Part shown: positions 54,711 to 64,000 of the stretch, piece by piece | Layout: every line of letters starts with the position of its first letter | How positions within the stretch are numbered: the first letter of the stretch is position 1 | Assembly: GCA_903945175.1 (NCBI GenBank) | Contig: CAJAUM010000070.1 | Span: 1 to 64,000 of the forward strand | Length of the DNA stretch: 64,000 bases | DNA from: an uncultured Bacteroidales bacterium | GTDB taxonomy: Bacteria; Bacteroidota; Bacteroidia; Bacteroidales; FEN-979 | Direction of reading: 5' to 3' | The notes under the pieces: generated by a model | Seen by the model: the letters and a program-made list of their open reading frames with translations, nothing else | The model's database searches: none | What the model was told of the DNA's origin: nothing | Translations under genes and position numbers: made by a program

Positions 54711-57700
54711 TGATTTGAAGGCTGATACACCTTTTCAACATATAAGTCGTAATATTTTTTCAGGGTTGCTTCGGTTTCTGCTGCCAGTTTGGCCTGTTTT
54801 GCCTCGCTGGTAATCACGCTGAGTCTTTGCATTGTAAAAACAGCTTCCTGAATGGTCATATCCATCGCCTTGAGATCCTTGTCAGGAAATGAAAAGAGAT
54901 AGACCAGCTCTTCTGTCACTGTCTTGTTGAGCTCGGCAGCAATCTGGTTTGCTTTGGCCAGGTCGCCGGTTTTGTAATAACCACTGATGAGGGGTACCGT
55001 AAAGAAATCATAGGGGACGACCGACTCAGGCATCACTTCGAAACATTGATCCAACACGCGTCTGGCCGAATCCAATTTGCCTCCGCCAATCAGGGCGTCA
55101 GCAAGCCTTCCGAAGAGACTGCGCATGTTCATGACCATCCGGGCATTGGTTTCATCGATATAAACTCCGGGTTTATTCATGTTCCCCCATTTAAAACGGT
55201 TCATCAGATTATCGTACATCACATCGGTATTCACCTCGCCTACCTGCCCTTCAGTTGTTTTTGCCCGAACCGGAATTAACCTGTATGCAAGTCCTTCGAG
55301 ATGAAAATATTTCTCAAGACCTATATAGGTATCAACACCAGTGGTCATTACAAAATAGACCGGACGTTCCCAATTGTTTGTGGCAAGCAGATCCAGGATC
55401 ATGAGATTGGCCTTCTCAACACCCTGGGCTTTGATTTCCCAACGTATTGTATCGAGCCTGTCTGCCATCTTCGGTAAAATCGAACCCGTCTTCATCAGGG
55501 CTGCAGCGTCATAGGTTACCATGAACTTCTTGGTTGGAAAGTAATCAATCATCCCAATCTGTGAAGTATTCATTTTCAACCTGGAATCATCCTGGGCCAG
55601 GATGCCAAAAAGCGCTTTTACATCTACATAGGTATTTTTAAGTCCCTCGTCCTCTATGAGATAGGTCACGTCATGGCTACCCTGGCGATATTTCTCCTTT
55701 GTGAGTGAGAATGGGACAGGATCTGAGTCGTACGCTTTGCGTTTCATCTGATCAATATACCATTCCGTGTTAAGCAGGCTGAGGTTGACCACGCGCACAT
55801 CGGTACGGATTCCCTCCACCTCCTGGGCATACCAAAGAGGAAACGTATCATTGTCCCCGTTTGTGAAGAGGATGGCATTCGGAGCGCATGAATTCAGATA
55901 ATTTTCGGCGATGGCCAATCCGGTATATCGGCCCGAGCGGTCATGGTCATCCCATCCCTGTTGTGCCATCAGGGTTACCACTCCCATCCCGAACAGAAGG
56001 GAGAGGATCATGGCCATGTTTTTTCCGGTCAATTTACTAAGCCACTGCATGATCTGAATGATTCCAAGTCCGATCCAGATTGAAAAAGCGTAAAAGGAGC
56101 CGGCAAATGAATAATCACGTTCACGGGGCTGCGGTGAATGCGAGTTGAGATACAACACAATGGCGAGTCCGGTCATCAGGAAAAGCAAAAACACCACCCA
56201 TGCGCTGTGCTTGTCGTTTCGCAGGGTGTAAAATATGCCGATTAAACCAAGAAGAAGCGGCAGAAAATAGAAGTTGTTATCGCCTTTACTTTTGCGGCTC
56301 TCCGGAACATCCTGCGGGCCGAGTCTCATTGTATCGATAAATGGAATTCCGCTTTTCCAGTTTCCATCGAGTTTGTTGCCCATTCCCTGGATATCATTTT
56401 GCTTTCCGGCAAAATTCCACATGAAATAGCGGTAATACATATGGACCAACTGGTAATTCCAGAAAAAAGCAAAATTTTCAGAAAACGTAGGCAGATTCAG
56501 CGTTTCACTGCGTTCCCCTTGCTGCATCTGAACAGGTCTTCCCTTTACCTTTCCCCAGCGTATATATTCCTGCTCAAAACGTGGCTCTGACTGGTCCCAC
56601 ATCCGAGGAAAAATTGTTGTAAAACGTTCATCGTAGACCGGGATCACATTCTCCCGTTTATCTGTTACTAAATATTTCCCTGATTTGGTATCTTTTGCAT
56701 ACACCGGGTTCCCATCGGCCCTATCAACAACAGGGGCATTGTAATACTGTCCTTTGAGCAGTGGCCAGTCCCCGTATTGCTCCCGGTTCAGGTAGGCAAG
56801 CAGGTACATGGCATTTTCAGGATTGTTCTCATCGATGGGTGTATCGGCATTGCTGCGTATGACCAGCATCAGGAATGAAGAGTATCCGATAATAATGAAG
56901 GTCAGGGCAAGGACAATGGCATTCCATACTGGTTTTCCCTTTTTGCTTGTATAATATAGACCCCAGATGATCAACCCGATAAGCAGCACGAAATAAATCA
57001 TGGTACCGGAGTTGAACGGAAGACCGATGGAATTGATGAAAAAAAGTTCAAAAAGTCCGGCCAATTTGATGATCCAGGGAATGATAAGGTACATCACTAC
57101 GGCCAAAATCAGGATTGACAGGATAGCCGTTACAACCATGCCTTTCCATCCGGGATTTGGATATTTTTTAAAATAATAGACGAATGTAATTGCCGGAATG
57201 GCGAGCAGGTTAAGCAGGTGAACCCCAATGGAGAGCCCCATCAGATAGGCGATCAGGATAAGCCAGCGATAGGCGTGCTTTTCATCGGCATGCTCCTCCC
57301 ATTTAAAAATGGCCCAGACCACGATGGCCGTAAAGAAAGATGACATGGCATAAACTTCGCCTTCGACTGCCGAAAACCAGAATGAATCGGTGAAGGTATA
57401 AGCCAGGGATCCGACCAATGCAGCCCCCATGATCATCCACATTTTCTGATCAGTCATCTCTCCCTGTCGAAGGACAATTTTTTTTGCGATCAGGGTAATC
57501 GTCCAAAACAGGAAAAGTATCGTAAACCCACTGGAAAGTGCCGACATGGTATTGACCATTCGGGCAACATGCGTCACATCTCCGAAGGCAAACAGTGAAA
57601 AGAAACGGCCAATTATTTGAAAAAGCGGTGCCCCCGGCGGATGACCCACCTCCAGTTTAAACGCAGTTGAAATGTATTCTCCGCAATCCCAGAAGCTCAT

Positions 57701-57868
57701 GGTAGGCTCGGAGGTGATAATGTATACGGCAGAGGCAATGGAAAACACGATCCAGCCGAGGATGTTGTTGATCTTTTTATAACTGTTCATGGAGAAAGGC
57801 ATTGAAGCGCCGCAAAGGTAGGAAAAATAGAGACATTTTTGTATTTTTGCCAGGTAACGAAAAACCAC
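54707..57868 (-). CDS. DUF2723 membrane protein (putative GT-C glycosyltransferase)
   Basis: 1053-aa [49 protein letters not shown]; likely start nearer 57790-57803. Confidence 0.88.
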   Translation of the reverse strand: MVFRYLAKIQKCLYFSYLCGASMPFSMNSYKKINNILGWIVFSIASAVYIITSEPTMSFWDCGEYISTAFKLEVGHPPGAPLFQIIGRFFSLFAFGDVTHVARMVNTMSALSSGFTILFLFWTITLIAKKIVLRQGEMTDQKMWMIMGAALVGSLAYTFTDSFWFSAVEGEVYAMSSFFTAIVVWAIFKWEEHADEKHAYRWLILIAYLMGLSIGVHLLNLLAIPAITFVYYFKKYPNPGWKGMVVTAILSILILAVVMYLIIPWIIKLAGLFELFFINSIGLPFNSGTMIYFVLLIGLIIWGLYYTSKKGKPVWNAIVLALTFIIIGYSSFLMLVIRSNADTPIDENNPENAMYLLAYLNREQYGDWPLLKGQYYNAPVVDRADGNPVYAKDTKSGKYLVTDKRENVIPVYDERFTTIFPRMWDQSEPRFEQEYIRWGKVKGRPVQMQQGERSETLNLPTFSENFAFFWNYQLVHMYYRYFMWNFAGKQNDIQGMGNKLDGNWKSGIPFIDTMRLGPQDVPESRKSKGDNNFYFLPLLLGLIGIFYTLRNDKHSAWVVFLLFLMTGLAIVLYLNSHSPQPRERDYSFAGSFYAFSIWIGLGIIQIMQWLSKLTGKNMAMILSLLFGMGVVTLMAQQGWDDHDRSGRYTGLAIAENYLNSCAPNAILFTNGDNDTFPLWYAQEVEGIRTDVRVVNLSLLNTEWYIDQMKRKAYDSDPVPFSLTKEKYRQGSHDVTYLIEDEGLKNTYVDVKALFGILAQDDSRLKMNTSQIGMIDYFPTKKFMVTYDAAALMKTGSILPKMADRLDTIRWEIKAQGVEKANLMILDLLATNNWERPVYFVMTTGVDTYIGLEKYFHLEGLAYRLIPVRAKTTEGQVGEVNTDVMYDNLMNRFKWGNMNKPGVYIDETNARMVMNMRSLFGRLADALIGGGKLDSARRVLDQCFEVMPESVVPYDFFTVPLISGYYKTGDLAKANQIAAELNKTVTEELVYLFSFPDKDLKAMDMTIQEAVFTMQRLSVITSEAKQAKLAAETEATLKKYYDLYVEKVYQPSNQ

Positions 57869-57872
57869 TCAC

Positions 57873-58619
57873 ATGAACAAACTTGTATTGATCCGCCATG
57901 GTGAAAGCACCTGGAATAAAGAGAACCGATTTACCGGATGGACAGATGTTGAATTATCGGAACGCGGAATAAAGGAGGCCATGGAGGCCGGAAAAATCCT
58001 GAAGAAGGAGGGTTTTGAATTTAAAATAGCCTATACCAGTTACCTCTCCCGCGCCCTCCGAACGTTGTGGCTCTTGCTTGAACAGATGGATCTTCAATGG
58101 ATCCCGGTAGAGAAAACCTGGAGACTGAATGAAAAACATTACGGGGTACTCCAGGGATTGAACAAATCGGAGATGGCAGAAAAATATGGCGATGAGCAGG
58201 TTCTTATCTGGCGCAGAAGTTATGATGTGCGTCCTCCCGCGCTTGATATGGACGATCCACGTCATCCGCGCTTTGATCATCGTTACCGTGACCTCAACCC
58301 AAGAGACATCCCGGGAACTGAGGCGCTGAAGGACACTGTTGAACGTATCGTCCCCTATTGGCAGCAGGAGATGGCCCCTGCCCTTGCAAAACACAAACAG
58401 GTGGTTGTTGCAGCCCATGGAAACAGCCTCCGTGGAATTCTGAAATATCTGAAAAACATTTCCGACGAGGATATTGTGGGAATTAACCTTCCGACCGGCA
58501 TTCCCTACGTTTTTGAATTCGACGAGCAAATGGTTCTGCAGAAGGACTATTTCCTGGGCGATCCCGACGTCATTAAAAAACTGATGGATGAGGTTGCCAA
58601 CCAGGGCAAAAAGAAATAG
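57873..58619 (+). CDS. gpmA: 2,3-bisphosphoglycerate-dependent phosphoglycerate mutase
   Basis: 248 aa; [46 protein letters not shown]. Confidence 0.97.
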   Translation: MNKLVLIRHGESTWNKENRFTGWTDVELSERGIKEAMEAGKILKKEGFEFKIAYTSYLSRALRTLWLLLEQMDLQWIPVEKTWRLNEKHYGVLQGLNKSEMAEKYGDEQVLIWRRSYDVRPPALDMDDPRHPRFDHRYRDLNPRDIPGTEALKDTVERIVPYWQQEMAPALAKHKQVVVAAHGNSLRGILKYLKNISDEDIVGINLPTGIPYVFEFDEQMVLQKDYFLGDPDVIKKLMDEVANQGKKK

Positions 58620-58629
58620 CAAACATGCG

Positions 58630-59193
58630 TTAGTCTTCCATCATAAACGCCTTGATGGTACTTTCATCAACCCTTGTAAGCAGGTTGGCTGCAAGATTTT
58701 CATGTGAACCAAAGTATCCCTGTACTTTTTCTTTGGCTACCAAGGTCGGGCTGCTTGTAACGGTGGCCCTGAATGAGGAAAACCGGTAATTTGCAGGATG
58801 TTCAGTAACACCGTGCCGCCAGGGATTTTGATTGACATACCTGATCATCTCAAAAAAATATAGAAGATTCCTGATCTCCATCCGTTTGAGCTTGAATTTA
58901 AAAACCCGGCCCTCTTTTCCGTTGTGAATATTATAGCCTTTGGAATAGGCGTTGAACAACAGGGCAAACGGTTTGAAGAGACTCCCGGCTGCCTCGTCCC
59001 GGATCCGGATCAGCAAGTGAAGGTGATCGCTTAGCAAGCAATAGGCATACGTCTCCGCGATGGGGTAAATATGCACCTGGTATAGTTTCATAAAGAAGCG
59101 ATAGGCCTCTTCGTTTTCAAACAGCGGGTCGCCGTTTTTTGCCCGGTTGTATACATGGTAATACTTTCCCGGTTCCAACAATGTTGTTTTCAT
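58630..59193 (-). CDS. Y1/HUH transposase-like protein (RAYT family)
   Basis: 187 aa; YYHVYNRAKNGDPLFENEEAYRFFMKLY, HUH motif LLSDHLHLLIRI, single-ORF isolated copy. Confidence 0.85.
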   Translation of the reverse strand: MKTTLLEPGKYYHVYNRAKNGDPLFENEEAYRFFMKLYQVHIYPIAETYAYCLLSDHLHLLIRIRDEAAGSLFKPFALLFNAYSKGYNIHNGKEGRVFKFKLKRMEIRNLLYFFEMIRYVNQNPWRHGVTEHPANYRFSSFRATVTSSPTLVAKEKVQGYFGSHENLAANLLTRVDESTIKAFMMED

Positions 59194-59210
59194 AAGCAGT
59201 TTTTCTGCTT
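59194..59210. other. perfect hairpin AAGCAG-TTTTT-CTGCTT next to the RAYT start codon
   Basis: 6-bp arms, 5-nt loop. Confidence 0.55.
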
Positions 59211-59251
59211 AATCGGAGGAAAAAGAAAAGGTGAGTGGATTGTTAATAACT

Positions 59252-62221
59252 TTACGGTTTAAACACCACCCCAAAGTTTTTCTTCCCGTCAATCTCAATA
59301 CGAATAGGCTTTTCGAAGCGGATATGCCGGATATATTCGTCCTCATAAATGGCAGGTTGTGCATTGAGGTAATCCAGATCATAAAAACCCTCATTGATGT
59401 AAGGGTTAATCGTGAAATAGCCCACCCTGAACGAAGTCAGGTTCTGGAAGAAGTGCGTCCCCTGGCTGGGGTCGATGCGGTAATGTTCAAGTCCCGATTC
59501 AACAATTAGACGGGCCGCGCTGATTTGCGGCCATTTCACAGGAATGCCAAGCCATGGATCGCTCGATCCCCAACGCCCTGGCCCAACAAGCACATAAAAC
59601 TTCTTCTCATGCAGGAATTTATCATTCAGATTCTCAAGAAGATGAGCGATCTCCATGCTTTTGGATGCATTAAACATGCTGGGTTTCACATACACAAAAT
59701 CGTAAATTCCCGTAATAATTCCATTGCCAAGTGCTGTATTCGAAATCATCAGGGCCTCATCCCTATTGATGGATTCTGGCTTGAGATCAATGGTTTCATC
59801 GCGGCCGGCAATCGGACGGATTTGCAGAAGGCTGAATACTTTTGGCTCTCCTTTAGGCATGTCAAGATTCACGGCAAATTCAATTTCGACCGGTTTGTTC
59901 ATCTCACGCTGCCCTATCTCAAGGACCTCCTTCAAAATTTCAGCCAAAGGGAACGTGGCGTGGTTGAGCAACTGTGAAAAAGTGATGATCCGTTTCCCCT
60001 CTGCCATTGTTCCCTCCTTCAACTGATGGCTGTCATAATCAAAGGTAGAGGCGACCAGTTTCAAGGCATGGTCCGATTCCGCATCCTTGATACGAAGCTT
60101 CATCAGATTCACCGTTTCATCTATATCGGGAGTAAAACTTTCCGGCCTGAGATCAAGTGCATAGAAGAATTTCTGTGTTTCGCTCAGCGCAAGTTCAGGT
60201 GTTGAGAGTTGCAGGATTTTTTTGGGATATTTAGGTGAAAACCGGATGCCATTTCCCCCATCAACAATGTATTTGCCTAATCCATAGGCAATATTCGCAA
60301 TCCCATCATCCGGCTTTTCCGGGGCAATCGGATAAAAATTGATCGATCTCGCCACTCCGGAGATGGCCGGATAAAACCGGTCTCCATACTGCCGGCCTGT
60401 AACCTCCTGCAATACAATGCCCATCTTCTCCTCATCGATCATGTTCAGCGTTGCTGCCATATAGGATTTGCTGTCCTTGAAATAGGCCGAAGCATACACA
60501 CTCTTTATGGCTTCACTCAATTTGTCGATCATGACCCGCTCGTTGAATTTGATATTTGGGATCATGTAGGTGGAATATATTCCTGCAAATGGTTGATAAT
60601 GTGAATCTTCCAGCAAACTTGATGATCGGATGGCAATTGGATTATTCACGCACGAAATAAAGCGATACAGATCTTCATGGATACGGAATGGCAACCGTGA
60701 TTTGACAAAACGCGTGAGTATTTCTTTATCACTGCGGTCGGAAAGGGCGATTTCATAAAGGTTGTTTTCCTCCATGAATTCATCAAAAATATCAGTACCC
60801 AATACAACAGTGCGGGGAATGGTAATAACGACCTCTTCATATTTATCGGTGAGGCGATTCCGCTTGATGAGCGAATCGAGAAAGGCCAGTCCGCGGGCTT
60901 TTCCCCCGATGGAGCCTTCGCCGATCCGTGCAAACTGGAGATATTCATCATACCGATCGCGGTCAAAATCGGCAATAACCCCTTTGGCCTTGTTAATCCG
61001 AAAAGCAGTGATGGCATCGAACAGATAACGTTTGGCCTGGTCCATATCATCGGAAAAGGAGGTAACCGATACCTCCCTGAACATTTCAGCAATCGGAAAA
61101 AGGGCACGGGCATTGAGCCATTTCGAAAAGTGATTGCGCTGCATGTGATAAAGCAACGAATAATCGGGGATTTCAAAAATTTTATCCTGAAGCGATTTCA
61201 GATCAACGGCACGGGTGATCTCACGACCGTTTTTGGGATCGATGAAAATAAAATCACCAAACGAAAAATATTCTGTGATATAATTTCTTAATTCAATGGA
61301 GAGTGTTTTGGAATTCTTGTTCAGAAACCCGACTTTTAATTCATGGGCCAGTGATTCATATTCGATATCCGTCGACTGAAAAAGGATGGGCATGTATTGA
61401 TCCTCATCGCGAACCTTTTCAACAAATTTAATCCCTGCGGTTTTATCGGTTTCGCCGGCCCGCATGAATGAAATATCGGTAATGATTCCCAGGAGGTTGT
61501 TTTTGTATTTTTCCCACATCTTCACGGCCTCCTCATAATTGGTCGCCAGCAGGATTTTTGTTCGCCCGCGCATCCTGAGCATCTTATTGTGCTCGTTCAA
61601 TCCTTCGGCCATGAAGGTTTTCGACTGCTTGAGCAGGATCTTATAAATATTGGGGAGATAGGATGAGTAAAAACGGATGGAATCTTCAACCAATAAAATG
61701 GCCTGCACCCCCTGCTTCACATCCTGGTCGATGTTCATTTTATCTTCAATCAACTTGATGATGGCAAGCAGGATGCCTGCATTTCCAAGCCAGCTGAATA
61801 CATAATCGATGGCGCTCAAGTCTTTTTCGGCAAGTTTCAGGTTAACCTCGCGCGAAAAAGGGGTCAGCACGACGATCGGAATCTTGGGGTACTGCTTTTT
61901 GATGCGCATGGCCAAATCGAACGTGTCGGCCTTTTCAATGTTGAGCATCGAAATAACCAGCTCGATCCTTTTGTCCTCCAGCACCTCGAACGCCTCTTCT
62001 TCTGAAGTCACCTTCAGAAATTGCGGCGGGTAACGCAGGTTTAGTGAGACATATTCGAGGAAAATGGTTTCATCGATACGCCCATCCTCCTCCAACATAA
62101 ATGAATCATATGTACTGGAAATGAGGAGGATCTGGTAAATCCTCCGTTTCATCAGCAAATTAAACGAAGTATCAATGAAATAATACTTCTTTGGATCGAG
62201 GGCATTTTGTGATCCCGGCAT
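59252..62221 (-). CDS. receiver-like domains fused to PEP-synthase/PPDK N-terminal (PEP/pyruvate-binding) domain
   Basis: 989 aa; N-terminal receiver-like segments (LVISMLNIEKADTFDLAMRIKKQYPKIPIVVLTPF; AILLVEDSIRFYSSYLP...IITDISF), then GSIGGKARGLAFLDSL, NPIAIRSSSLLEDSHYQPFAGIYSTY, KVFSLLQIRPI. Confidence 0.82.
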   Translation of the reverse strand: MPGSQNALDPKKYYFIDTSFNLLMKRRIYQILLISSTYDSFMLEEDGRIDETIFLEYVSLNLRYPPQFLKVTSEEEAFEVLEDKRIELVISMLNIEKADTFDLAMRIKKQYPKIPIVVLTPFSREVNLKLAEKDLSAIDYVFSWLGNAGILLAIIKLIEDKMNIDQDVKQGVQAILLVEDSIRFYSSYLPNIYKILLKQSKTFMAEGLNEHNKMLRMRGRTKILLATNYEEAVKMWEKYKNNLLGIITDISFMRAGETDKTAGIKFVEKVRDEDQYMPILFQSTDIEYESLAHELKVGFLNKNSKTLSIELRNYITEYFSFGDFIFIDPKNGREITRAVDLKSLQDKIFEIPDYSLLYHMQRNHFSKWLNARALFPIAEMFREVSVTSFSDDMDQAKRYLFDAITAFRINKAKGVIADFDRDRYDEYLQFARIGEGSIGGKARGLAFLDSLIKRNRLTDKYEEVVITIPRTVVLGTDIFDEFMEENNLYEIALSDRSDKEILTRFVKSRLPFRIHEDLYRFISCVNNPIAIRSSSLLEDSHYQPFAGIYSTYMIPNIKFNERVMIDKLSEAIKSVYASAYFKDSKSYMAATLNMIDEEKMGIVLQEVTGRQYGDRFYPAISGVARSINFYPIAPEKPDDGIANIAYGLGKYIVDGGNGIRFSPKYPKKILQLSTPELALSETQKFFYALDLRPESFTPDIDETVNLMKLRIKDAESDHALKLVASTFDYDSHQLKEGTMAEGKRIITFSQLLNHATFPLAEILKEVLEIGQREMNKPVEIEFAVNLDMPKGEPKVFSLLQIRPIAGRDETIDLKPESINRDEALMISNTALGNGIITGIYDFVYVKPSMFNASKSMEIAHLLENLNDKFLHEKKFYVLVGPGRWGSSDPWLGIPVKWPQISAARLIVESGLEHYRIDPSQGTHFFQNLTSFRVGYFTINPYINEGFYDLDYLNAQPAIYEDEYIRHIRFEKPIRIEIDGKKNFGVVFKP

Positions 62222-62226
62222 AGAAT

Positions 62227-62682
62227 TTAGTTTTCTTTCAGGATAAAATCATCATATTCTATTTCAAAGCGAAGTTTATGTTTGGATTCTTCCTGGGCCA
62301 GACTCAGAAATGTCGCCTTGACAGATGGATCTTCGGCTTTTTCAGCCAGCATGGTATACATGCGGAAAGCTGCCTTTTCTTTTTTCATGGCCAGGATCAA
62401 TGCGTCAGGATAAGACATATTTGCCGAAGGTTTTACATCCACAAGGTATTCAGCAATTTTCAGGTCCCTGACCTTTTCATCGGATAATTGGAAACTTCCA
62501 TTCTCCTTAACCCCCAGAATAAATGCTTTATGCCGCATCTCCTCTTCGGCATATTCGAGAAAGGCTTTTTTGGTTTGCTGATTCTTTGATTGGGCTGCAA
62601 GTTGCAAATAAAAATCAACGGCGGCCTGCTCCTCCCCGATGGCAAAATCAAGGATCTCTGTTATGTTGGTGAACTCTTTCAT
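62227..62682 (-). CDS. ferritin-like/rubrerythrin-type protein
   Basis: 151 aa; two EExxxxxFY...E..EExxH blocks (AIGEEQAAVDFYLQLA...YAEEEMRHKAF; AMKKEKAAFRMYTMLA...LAQEESKHKLRFE). Confidence 0.88.
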   Translation of the reverse strand: MKEFTNITEILDFAIGEEQAAVDFYLQLAAQSKNQQTKKAFLEYAEEEMRHKAFILGVKENGSFQLSDEKVRDLKIAEYLVDVKPSANMSYPDALILAMKKEKAAFRMYTMLAEKAEDPSVKATFLSLAQEESKHKLRFEIEYDDFILKEN

Positions 62683-62685
62683 ATG

Positions 62686-62713
62686 ATTTACGATTTATAA
62701 ATGACGAATGACG
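62686..62713. repeat. four heptamer words ATTTACG ATTTATA AATGACG AATGACG
   Basis: exact 7-bp register; overlaps the 3' end of the NuoG-like ORF. Confidence 0.75.
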
Positions 62714-64000
62714 TTAAATTCTTCCTGAAACCTTTTAGTAACAGCATCACAACCATGGTTATATTGGCGTTTATTGTTATCCTCTTTGGTCGGGCGCATC
62801 AGCAATTTTCCATGCTCCTTTTTTGCAGGTAAAAGCGCGATGATCTCCATGAATATATCGTGCGGGTTATCGGGTGAATGAATCCCAAATTCCTTAAGAA
62901 TGGCAGCAAATTGCTGCAGAGAGGTCATCTCAGTTCGTGACTTCATCTCCTTTTCAAAATTCTGGATTACCTTTTGGGCGTTTGTATAGGTGCCGCCCGT
63001 TTCAGTCGGGAAAGATGCCGGCAAGATAAGGTCGGCTGCCCTGGCTGTTTCCGTTAGAAAATAGTCCTGAACCACTTTAAAGGATGGCTGCGAAAAGATC
63101 TTGTCAAAAGCCTCCCGGTTGATAGCACATCCGGCGGGATCCTCCCCGAAGATGAAGATATTTTGAATAGCTCCCGCGTTCAGACAACCATGAAGACAAT
63201 CGGTTTCTTCGGATGCGATTTCCGACACACCCCATTTTTCCTTCTGTCGTTGCATGTAATCCGGATCTGAGAGCTCCTGTCCGCCAATTCCCAGATGCGG
63301 ACTGATGCCCATATCGAATAAACCCTGAGCATTGTTTTTCTCCTTCAGGGCCATAAGGCCGTTGGCAGTTTTACCCAATTTTCCGGTAATCCTTGCCAGG
63401 TTGAACAACTCCTTGCAGGTATTTGCGGAGCTTTCTTTCTCTGAAAAAATCAGGATCGCATTCAATTCATTGTTGTAGGTCTCCGCAAAGGCACCTATTT
63501 CCTGTGAAGAGATACCGGAGGCAGCTACCAGCGTATTGTAATCCTCCTTGAGCAGCATGGCTTTATAACCTTCAAATCCCTCGGTACGATCACGGAGGAA
63601 CAGTGCATTTTCCAATCCGTTTGAGAGGATGTAATGGTTCAGGGCCTTCACAAAATGATAGTAGGATTTCACCACAATCTGCTGGCTTACCTTATGCGAC
63701 ATCCTGTTTTCCGGTTTCTCAGTGACCATGATAACCGGTGTTTTCTTCAGGTAGTGTGCATTCTGAACCATGAATCCAACCACTGCATGATCCTGATTTA
63801 TTTCGGTCCCGAGAAGATAAATGGCGCTGGCTCCACTCATTTCGGCAAAGGGAACATTAAGGTCACAATTGGCGCGATAACCTTCACCCCTTCCGAGGTA
63901 ATGAAAGCTGCCGATATTGTTGGTCTTTGCAGCGGCGCGTGCGAGTTTATGCACCATGTAGAGTTCTTCATTTGAAAGACGGGCTCCTCCGAAAAAGGCA
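62695..64000 (-). CDS. molybdopterin oxidoreductase/NuoG-like large subunit (C-terminal part; 5' end beyond window)
   Basis: frame stays open to 64000 (AFFGGARLSNEELYMVHKLARAAAKTNNIGSF); VQDYFLTETARAADLILPASFPTETGGTYTNAQKVIQ typical of NuoG/FdhA. Confidence 0.85.
   Translation of the reverse strand, partial: AFFGGARLSNEELYMVHKLARAAAKTNNIGSFHYLGRGEGYRANCDLNVPFAEMSGASAIYLLGTEINQDHAVVGFMVQNAHYLKKTPVIMVTEKPENRMSHKVSQQIVVKSYYHFVKALNHYILSNGLENALFLRDRTEGFEGYKAMLLKEDYNTLVAASGISSQEIGAFAETYNNELNAILIFSEKESSANTCKELFNLARITGKLGKTANGLMALKEKNNAQGLFDMGISPHLGIGGQELSDPDYMQRQKEKWGVSEIASEETDCLHGCLNAGAIQNIFIFGEDPAGCAINREAFDKIFSQPSFKVVQDYFLTETARAADLILPASFPTETGGTYTNAQKVIQNFEKEMKSRTEMTSLQQFAAILKEFGIHSPDNPHDIFMEIIALLPAKKEHGKLLMRPTKEDNNKRQYNHGCDAVTKRFQEEFNVIRHL

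Overview
This 64 kb window looks chromosomal and of Bacteroidota (probably Bacteroidales-like) origin. Supporting features are T9SS C-terminal sorting domains, TAnnTTTG-type -7 promoter boxes, futalosine-pathway menaquinone genes, an OstA/LptD/MCE envelope cluster, DUF2723 and ECF sigma factors. The left end (about 1-4000) is the integrase end of an integrative or prophage-like element: RecT-like protein, HTH protein and tyrosine integrase. The rest is mostly housekeeping and envelope genes. No rRNA, tRNA or CRISPR array was recognised by eye. The most interesting items are: (1) a single 712-aa ORF fusing MqnD (1,4-dihydroxy-6-naphthoate synthase) to an apparently intact PLP-dependent DAP/Orn-type decarboxylase domain, coupled to mqnB; (2) an adjacent gatE-gatD pair, an archaeal-type Glu-tRNA(Gln) amidotransferase, in a bacterial context; (3) a compact operon of ECF sigma factor, single-TM putative anti-sigma factor and exported CHAT-family caspase-like protease; (4) a family of 7-8 bp tandem 'word' repeats, mostly with TGAC/TTAC cores, at several gene ends, including a 20-unit octamer array between convergent genes, with a RAYT-like Y1 transposase in the same window; (5) symmetric candidate regulatory or recombination sites beside the integrase and HTH genes; (6) an operon encoding a NuoG/FDH-like protein, a ferritin-like protein and a receiver-like/PEP-synthase ATP-binding fusion. 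All identifications come from reading motifs and translations by eye. No database search was run.
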